This document shows, in pieces, positions 57,941 to 64,000 of a stretch of DNA of 64,000 nt. Every line of letters begins with the position of its first letter. Within the stretch, counting starts at the first letter, position 1. Made by a program: the position numbers and the translations under genes. The notes under the pieces are model-generated. The model was given only the letters and a program-made list of their open reading frames with translations. It ran no database searches and was not told the DNA's origin. This DNA comes from Amphiura filiformis (taxonomy: Eukaryota; Echinodermata; Ophiuroidea; Amphilepidida; Amphiuridae): the NCBI RefSeq assembly GCF_039555335.1, contig NC_092637.1, positions 9,446,815-9,510,814 of the forward strand. Reading direction: 5' to 3'.

Positions 57941-58177
57941 CTTCAGGTATGTCCCCTTTTTGAAGGTCCTTTGATATGGTCGCCTCATTCTGATATGGAC
58001 TTTCTACGATTGTGCAATCAAAGGAGGGCTTGCTGCTGCGTCCTCTAGGCACCTCCTTCAATACCACCAAATTGGAGGACGCAACAAGGTATCGCAGATC
58101 TTGTCCTCCAAACAGCACCAACTGGCTCCTCCCATCAACCACCATTGCAGCATTGTGCAACGCACCAAGAGTAGCAC
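57941..58177 (-). CDS. RAG2L: RAG2L exon 3
   Basis: 237 bp. AAATAG acceptor, GAAG|GTACTG donor. Reads G-ATLGALHNAAMVVDGRSQL, VLFGGQDLRYLVASSNLVVL, then KDLQKGDIPE. Contains the second kelch Gly-Gly. The IPE end joins exon 4 as IPE-ARFGHSM, the same sequence context as VPEARYGHS in vertebrate RAG2. Confidence 0.87.
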
Positions 58178-58345
58178 CTATTTAAAAATAACACAAGAAA
58201 ATAAAAACATGTAGGAAGTAAATTTAAGCGACCGTCAGTCATTTCCTTCATGATGTATAAAAGCAGATTAATTTACAAAAGCAATTTGACAAGAAACATT
58301 CATGGTCATATACATTGTTGGAAAGTACTAAAATCAAATACTGAC

Positions 58346-58492
58346 CTTTTATGTTGCACTCATGGAAACCGAGGATCTTCACATCCTCGTCCTCATCTAA
58401 CTCCACCCTCAACTGGACCAGCTGAGATGCAAAGGGCCAGGTTGCCTCCTCCTTTCTCCGAGCACCACCCAGGAACAAATATTTCCCTTCAT
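58346..58492 (-). CDS. RAG2L: RAG2L exon 2
   Basis: 147 bp. AACAG acceptor, AAAAG|GTCAGT donor. Joined to exon 1 it reads D-EGKYLFLGGARRKEEATW, then ASQLVQLRVELDEDEDVKIL and GFHECNIK. First kelch Gly-Gly; acidic stretch VELDEDEDV. Open throughout and consistent phase on both sides. Confidence 0.85.
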
Positions 58493-59973
58493 CTGTTGTA
58501 CATGTACATGGAGGAAAAGGTGAATTGCACAATAATTATCAGTACATTAAACTGAGTGTTTTATTTCTCTGTATTTTTTTTAGTTCCAGAACAACTACTG
58601 TATCTTCATTTTTATGTTTGGCCATGTATTTGAAATCAAAATATTTACATAGGCCATAAAATCCCGATTTCTTCTTTACTGAGCCAACATTTATTAAGTA
58701 TACAAACTTCATTTTGAAAAGGAAAAAAATTAAAAATAGGCCTATAAATTAATTTGTGTGTATCATAGTCAAACAACATAAACAATATTTTATTCCCAAA
58801 CATTACCACTAAGCATTTCCAACAGTACAATTAGAGAAGACATCTTTTATATAATTAGAGAATAAACGATAGGAATTTTTATTTTGCCTATCCTCTACCG
58901 TGTGATAGACGACAGACAGGTCCAATATTTTGAGTAGTGGATGCCGGCGCAGCCGGTATCCACTACGATAAAAATAATGGACCTGCCTGTCGTCTATCAC
59001 ACGGTAGAGGATAGGCAAAAAAAAAAATTCTATCGTTTATTCTCATTCTTAATCAGTTAAATATTATTTTAATAACTGTAAACAATTTTTTTAAAGCAAA
59101 AACTAAGTTACTAAGAATATCGTTTAATTAGGCAAAACATAAATACAAAAAATAAAAGGTTTGTTGAGGAGCTTCAAAATGCATGCGGGATTTAATTATT
59201 ATTTTGGGTTTTTTTTTCATGACTTTGCAGCTTTTGATTTTTTTTGTATAGTGATTTTTATTGCATTTTTGGTGACGTGGAAAAACAATCTGATTTAAAA
59301 AATCAAAATGAAAAAAAAATTTGCTTTACTTTTTTTATCAAATCCCACGATTTTATTAAAATGTGCATGGCATAGGAGCTTTGAGACTTAAACCTTTTTT
59401 AAAATATTTATTTGACAGCGGACACAAAACACAAGTACCATCAAAGGAAAAAACAAACAAAGACATAAATATATGAATGTAATAATTATGCAGGCCTTTT
59501 TATTTTGGCAAGACAGAACGTTGGTAAAAGTTGTCACCAGGACCAAAAAAGTACTGGTTAAAATATTGAAGGCGAAGCGTAGCAAGGGAAGCTCTCGCGC
59601 CTCGCACTATCTTTTTGTGAACGCTAGGGATCGGGGAATAGGCTTTTAGGGTACCACCCCCCTAAAAAAAATTTCGTGCTCTTTTTATGATGAAATATCA
59701 TCATATCAGATCATCCACTTCCGCAAATGTAAAAAAAAAAAAAAAAAAAATTGCACTTCATTCATACTTTTACTTTAGCTTACTGGACGTTTGATGTCAA
59801 TAATATTATAAATGATCACATCACATTCACATCATCATCATGACAATTGACATCACAACACAATTCACATCACACACATTCGAATATTCGATATCATCAT
59901 GCATGCATTATACAATAAAACATCGACATCGACGACATACGACATCATCAACATAATAATATTATAAGCTTAC
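58493..59973 (-). other. RAG2L intron 1
   Basis: 1.48 kb. It contains the foldback MITE at 58859-59043, AT-rich text, a GC-richer patch near 59575-59625, a poly-A run near 59726-59750 and CATCA-rich simple sequence at about 59800-59955. No gene. Confidence 0.7.
58859..59043. mobile_element. Foldback MITE in RAG2L intron 1
   Basis: Long perfect arms: AGAATAAACGATAGGAATTT and CCTCTACCGTGTGATAGACG on the left, complements on the right, around an inner stem TGGATGCCGGC/GCCGGTATCCA. No coding capacity. Confidence 0.85.
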
Positions 59974-60112
59974 CTGTTGTAGCAACACAGTGACCCTCTG
60001 GCGGAAAATAACCCTCCCCTCCATCCATTTCCAGCTCGTGCTTCTTCCTGGTCATTTTCCGCTTGTTGGCAGAATATAGACGTGCAGTCAAAAATCTATG
60101 ATCTTCTAACAT
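59974..60112 (-). CDS. RAG2L: RAG2L exon 1
   Basis: 139 bp from the ATG at 60112-60110 (MLEDHRFLTARLYSANKRKM) to a CAG|GTAAGC donor. Ends PPEGHCVATT plus one base. The ATG is the last one in the frame before the conserved part; an upstream in-frame ATG at 60202 would add 30 unconserved residues, so the shorter start is preferred. Corresponds to the first kelch strand region. Confidence 0.75.
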
Positions 60113-60389
60113 GTTTGCGAATGCAGAAGCTAGGATTCGAACAAATATAAAACTATCGAAATTGCAACAAACACACGTCCGACTACGACTCGACCCCTGC
60201 ACCCGCTGAGCTGCGCGCTGTGTGTCAGCATGCCGCAGAACCCGTCTGAGCAGCGGGGCTTTCCCAAACTCAACACATTTGACCTAGCTCATTATATATG
60301 CGCGTTATTTGACCTTTGCCAAAAAAATCGCATTGCGCACGCTCAGTATTGCAAATGAAATCCAGTACACAGTGAATGGGGATATTTCG

Positions 60390-60632
60390 TAAGTGCTCTC
60401 ACGCATTGACCGTGAGTCTCACGCATTGGCTCCCTTTCTAACGGTCTCACGCCTAGGTAGTATAATCTCACTCCTAGGTAGTCAATCTCACGCAAAATGT
60501 TGGAAAATTAGTAAAATCTCACGCATCGTCAAAATAATTTGTTGTCCCTACCCCCCCCAAATGAACATTGTAGTCGACAAATCCTGGTACGGCTCTGTCT
60601 CACGCCAGTCAATTCCAAAAAGTTGACAGCCC
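60390..60632. mobile_element. Truncated DNA transposon end (CTCACGC-rich)
   Basis: Repeated TCTCACGCATTGACCGTGAG-like motifs lead to a terminus GTTGACAGCCCTG at 60620-60632, the complement of CAGGGCTGTCAAC. The same terminus type, CAGGGATGTCAACT, is at 48363, but flanks do not match and the subterminal text differs, so they are treated as separate. The left end of this copy is missing. Confidence 0.6.
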
Positions 60633-60996
60633 TGCGGTGGGTGGCTATACTTTTTGCGTTGACATATGTGGGCACGTTGCCTGGTTTGAGGAACGGTCTA
60701 TGTGTTTCGCGGTTGAGATCAAGTGTAACGTCCAAGTAGTTAACGATATTCTTATTTCCTTCTATAGTTATACGCAGTCCATTGTCTTTGAAGATTTCGC
60801 ATATCTTCTTCTTGATTTTTTCCACGGTGTTTGGTGGTTGGTGGAATACCGCCAGATCATCGTCTCTGTATAAGCCAATTGCGCTGCCATAGTGGGATTT
60901 AAGTTGGGAAAGCAGATACACTACTACTAATTCGCAGCATTCCGCTCCGTCGTATGAGCCCATGGTGATATCAAATTGTGTGTTATTTTTCTTTAC
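60633..60996 (-). pseudogene. Penelope-like reverse transcriptase, inverted 5' fragment
   Basis: Minus strand: [20 protein letters not shown], then [15 protein letters not shown] (catalytic YRDD), [20 protein letters not shown] and [15 protein letters not shown]. These are typical Penelope-like RT motifs. Broken near 60640. Its start abuts the start of the plus-strand fragment, and the two share about 25 codons. Confidence 0.88.
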
Positions 60997-61008
60997 CCAT
61001 GGTTCTGC

Positions 61009-61913
61009 AGAACTACGATCTCAACCGCGAAACACATAGGCCGTTCCTCAAACCAGGCAACCTACCCACATATGTCAACGCAAAAAGTAGCCACCCACCG
61101 AGCGTCATCCGCGCAATACCCGTGGGAATTAACCGCAGGTTGTCTGATATTTCGTCCAACGAAAGAGAATTCAAAGAAACAACCCAAGTGTACCAGGACG
61201 CCTTGAAAAGAAGCGGATACGACCACAAGTTGGAATTTAAACCAAAAACCGAGAAACGGAAAGCTCGAAACAGAAAAAGGAACATCACCTGGTTCAACCC
61301 ACCCTTTGACCTCACCGTAAACACAAACGTCGGTTGTCAGTTCCTGAAAATCGTGAACGAAAGCTTCCCAAAAGGCCACGCTCTCCAACAGATATTCAAC
61401 AAGAATACACTAAAATTATCATACAGCTGCATGCCTAGCATTAAATCATCCATAGACGCTCATAACAAAAATTTAACTAAGGTGCCAGAAACGGACGACA
61501 ACAAGCCTTGCAACTGCCGAATAATGAACGAGTACCCGCTGGACGGGAAATGTAAAACACCAAATATCATATATCAGGCAACCGTAAAGACCAATCACAG
61601 TGAAGAAACCTACGTGGGACTAAGCACAGATATGCAAACCACAATCAATCTTTCAAAAATCAGCACAGAAGCATCAAACTAAACTGTCTAAGCATATCTG
61701 GTATCTAAAGGACAAAGACACAAACTTCACTATTAAATGGAAACTACTGCGACAAGCCCGGCCATATTCTAACATCACCAAACGATGCAACCTATGTATC
61801 ATTGAAAAGTACTTTATCATATGCCGACCAGAAATGGCAACACTCAACAAGCGTTCCGAACTACTCAACGCATGCCGGCACAAAACAAAATTTAAGTTAA
61901 AAAATTTAAGTTA
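61009..61913 (+). pseudogene. Penelope-like element, 3' part with GIY-YIG endonuclease
   Basis: Reads [40 protein letters not shown], a Lys/Arg-rich linker KRKARNRKRNITWFNPPFDL, the Cys motif CNCRIMNEYPLDGKC, and [20 protein letters not shown], the start of a GIY-YIG nuclease. A frameshift near 61675 follows, then [34 protein letters not shown] and [17 protein letters not shown] complete the domain. Domain order is standard for Penelope-like elements. Confidence 0.9.
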
Positions 61914-61974
61914 AAAGAACCAAACCAGAAGGAGTTGCTTAGCGACGAACGCCCTGAAATGCTGGCATTTTACC

Positions 61975-62150
61975 TAGTAGTGGCGTATCCAGCGCCCAAA
62001 TACCGGGATAAAAGACACCAAATTTGTGATTGGCCTGTTTGAGGTCACAACTATCCTTATTTTAGCCCATTTCAGCATTCGAATTGACAATTTGTGCGCA
62101 CTTCGCGCTCAAAACGTCCCGGTAATATAGGTAGAGATATACCACTGATA
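61975..62150. mobile_element. Small foldback element
   Basis: Left end AGTGGCGTATCCAGCG with ATACCGGGA; right end, on the other strand, AGTGGTATATCTCTACC with ATTACCGGGA. Imperfect arms, no coding capacity; borders approximate. Confidence 0.5.
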
Positions 62151-62689
62151 ACTAGACACTAAGACAGTGCCCACTCCGAGCACGGTTACTTTCAAACAGG
62201 ACTGGTTACTTTACGGACAGGTTACTTTCCGGCAGACAAGTTACTTTTAGGAGCAGCATGTCCTGAAACATTGAAACATTTTTTGCAGCTTTTATCGGAA
62301 TTTATTATTGCTAATAAAATAAAGAAGATTTTCTTACAGTCATGTTTGATTTTATTCTCTCCCTCGTGCAATAACTGTATTCTTGTGTGCTTGAAATGTC
62401 CAAATTAGGTACAATCATTAACTTTGTACATATCTATTTTTCAATTCTAACATACTGGCCCCCAAACCCTCGAAATATATCCGCCCGCCCCACTTTTATG
62501 GGAAGTCGACATGGTGAGATACATTGTATCTTGCCAAGACAACATTCAATTTGATTGAACTCGATATGACGAGAAAATATAGCTCACCAAGACAACATGC
62601 TATTTTTTATTTCGTCATCTAATAATGTGGATGGCACATAGATGCTTCCGTAGACCCAAAAATAGAAACCAAAAACCCGATAATGCACT
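62151..62689. other. No gene; short GGTTACTTT repeats
   Basis: GGTTACTTT recurs four times at about 62182-62250. The remainder is AT-rich with no reading frame of note. Confidence 0.45.
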
Positions 62690-63055
62690 TTCAACAACTC
62701 TTCCTATACCTTTGTACAGGAGCCAACCGTTGTTAATCCATGATAAATCCACAGTTTTACAGTATCGTATACGCGAACGCAAGCGCGCATAAGCGTTACG
62801 CGTCATCGTGTGAAATTCGTCATGCCTGGAACCTGTGTGCGTATACACGCTTAGACCTACAAGTTGAATTCAATATTTTGAAGGTAGCGGCTATAGCCGC
62901 TAAACATTGCAGAGAAATCACCGATGTTTTTGTAAGGCGTCCGGCACGTCTGCGTGGTTTACTTCGCTCGGGCAGCTAAAGCTGTCCTCGCGAAGTAAAC
63001 CACACATACGACGCGAACGCATCGTTGTTAATCGCTGATGAACAACGATGAAAAT
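62690..63055. mobile_element. AACAACTC...GAGCCAACCGTTG repeat plus palindromic core, copy 2
   Basis: First part matches 13187-13330 (TACCTTTGTACA, GAGCCAACCGTTGTTAATCC, GGAACCTGTGTGCGTAT); second part has the GTCTGCGTGGTTTACTTCG stem of the palindromic MITE, with an extra GGGCAGCTAAAGCTGTCC-like loop, and ends TTGTTAATCGCTGATGAACA. Shows the two parts belong to one repeat. Confidence 0.75.
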
Positions 63056-64000
63056 TTACTTCCAAACTTAGTTTTATACAGGAAACAAACTTTTTGAAAT
63101 TATATATGCAAGAGAACAACAAAGTTGGTGTTTTTGACCCAAAATGTAGGAAATCTGCATGTTTCTTATGTTCACCATGGTTATGTTCTCCTTTCTTTAT
63201 TCCAAATAAGATATTTTAGTTTTGAAAAGAGGTCCTAAAATTTTTAATATTTTGTACTTTTCCCCTTACGAACACAGCATTGCATCAGTATGAGACTTGG
63301 TAGTCAGAGCCCCAAGCCTACACAAAATGAGCTGGGTTACCTTGAAAGAACTTATTTTAAACTAATGTATATTGATAGTCTGGAACCTCAGGATTATGAA
63401 TTCAGAGGTCGTATTTTTCTCCAGGATTGCAAAAAAATAGATATTGCGCAATAATGATGACGTCATCAAATTTTGGATAAAAAAATGCAAAATGTATAAA
63501 AAAAATTCTTTTCTGTATGGATACATTAAATACCCCTCCTTTCATTTCTGTTACGTTAGAAGCAGTATTATATTCAGATATTGTGTTAGGAAAATTTTAA
63601 TTTAATTTTTCTCCTTGACATGTGTACTAAATATAATGTTTGATTGCGATTTTCTCAATAAGGCGTTTTTTCACTTTTACGTGGCTATAGATATTGGCTA
63701 CTTTCTCTGATAAACATATATTTTAACCAATTTTTAAATATTTCAAACTATTTTCATATGCATTTGGATGTTCTTAGTAAGAAAAAAATATGTTTGATTC
63801 CAAAATATATATTTGTATAACGTCTATCGGACAAAATATGATGACGTCATCAAATCTAACTCCACATCTAAAAAAATTCGAAATAGTTTTTATTGCTTTA
63901 TATGATGACAAGCATCGTTACCTTTAATTTCAACGCATGTCAGAACCGCACACTCAATTTGTTTACGATTTATGAACGACAGAAACTATTGATATGCATT
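63056..64000. other. Gene-free DNA with two TGATGACGTCATCA palindromes
   Basis: TGATGACGTCATCA at 63455-63468 and 63839-63852, each followed by AAAT. It matches the CREB/ATF consensus TGACGTCA but may simply be part of a dispersed repeat. Nothing else recognisable up to the window end. Confidence 0.5.

Larger units (their letters stand above)
56145..60112 (-). pseudogene. RAG2L: RAG2-like gene (RAG2L), four exons, one frameshift
   Basis: RAG2-family accessory subunit: a six-bladed kelch propeller that binds RAG1, followed by a PHD finger that in vertebrates reads H3K4me3. Exons on the minus strand: 60112-59974, 58492-58346, 58177-57941 and 56993-56145, joined by three introns that all split a codon after its first base and have GT-AG ends. 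The spliced coding length is about 1.37 kb (roughly 457 codons), close to the family's size. Six kelch double-Gly motifs occur in order: YLFLGG, LVLFGG, AILHGG, IYIIGG, VYGGF, IMLCGG. The only visible lesion is in a GT repeat near 56540. A PHD finger separates it from amphioxus-type RAG2-like proteins, which lack one. Confidence 0.9.

Noticed and set aside
60368..60374. CACAGTG as a RAG terminal heptamer or recombination signal
   Set aside because: The neighbouring bases have no inverted partner on the left side of the locus and no nonamer at 12 or 23 bases; a 7-mer alone is expected by chance.
48363..60632. One large transposon bracketed by CAGGG(A/C)TGTCAACT ends carrying the RAG genes
   Set aside because: Similarity stops after about 14 bases and no shared flanking duplication is seen; two separate elements are more likely.
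1..64000. CRISPR array, bacterial operons or riboswitches
   Set aside because: Spliced genes, non-LTR elements and MITEs show animal DNA; none of the tandem repeats has the repeat-spacer layout.

Overview
The window looks like repeat-laden intronic and intergenic DNA from a marine invertebrate deuterostome, most likely an ambulacrarian (hemichordate or echinoderm). The reasons are an AT-rich background, many small non-LTR, Tc1, Kolobok-like, hAT-like, Penelope-like and foldback elements, an ankyrin gene built from tandemly amplified exons, and above all a RAG1-like/RAG2-like gene pair whose RAG2-like member still carries a PHD finger. Species cannot be named from the sequence alone.

Left part, about 1-44 kb: a minus-strand host gene appears to run through here. 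Ten intact exons of exactly 102 bp, each encoding one ankyrin repeat with no split codons at its ends, lie between 1.8 and 34.2 kb. Further candidate exons lie at 39.8, 41.4 and 43.4 kb. Exons and introns have been duplicated repeatedly, including a 3.1 kb tandem duplication at 13.9-20.2 kb, and the introns are full of insertions: two Tc1-like copies, a CR1/L2-like element at 2.0-4.9 kb with an identifiable empty site in a paralogous segment, nested hAT-like elements with 8-bp target duplications, a 4.7 kb foldback element split by a TTAA-inserting element, a tandemly duplicated CR1-like element at 26.8-33.4 kb, a tRNA-derived SINE, an RTE/jockey-like remnant, and small inverted-repeat elements. 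At 43.1 kb a long hairpin encloses a hammerhead-ribozyme-like core.

Middle part, about 44-51.5 kb: a roughly 2.2 kb block of tandem repeats rich in GGGTCA-A-AGGTCA motifs, two adjacent foldback elements, other short palindromes, gene-free DNA, a hAT-type MITE, and a threefold hairpin-bearing repeat just upstream of the RAG locus.

Right part, 51.5-60.1 kb, is the main result: a degenerate RAG (ProtoRAG-type) transposon gene pair. RAG1-like runs on the plus strand (51531-55666) with N-terminal zinc motifs, a RING-like domain and the complete catalytic core: three DDE acidic residues, the E662 equivalent, the CxxC/HxxxxxH... zinc site and a C-terminal CCHC knuckle. It is broken by frameshifts, an in-frame TAA and a 1.3 kb transposon. 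RAG2-like runs on the minus strand (60112-56145) in four exons joined by three phase-1 introns. It has six kelch double-glycine motifs and an intact C4HC3 PHD finger, and its only visible lesion is a two-base slip in a GT repeat. The genes converge tail to tail 478 bp apart, as in known RAG pairs. No convincing terminal inverted repeats were found by eye. The locus is followed by a truncated DNA transposon end, a Penelope-like retroelement in a twin-priming-like arrangement, and more foldback repeats up to 64 kb.
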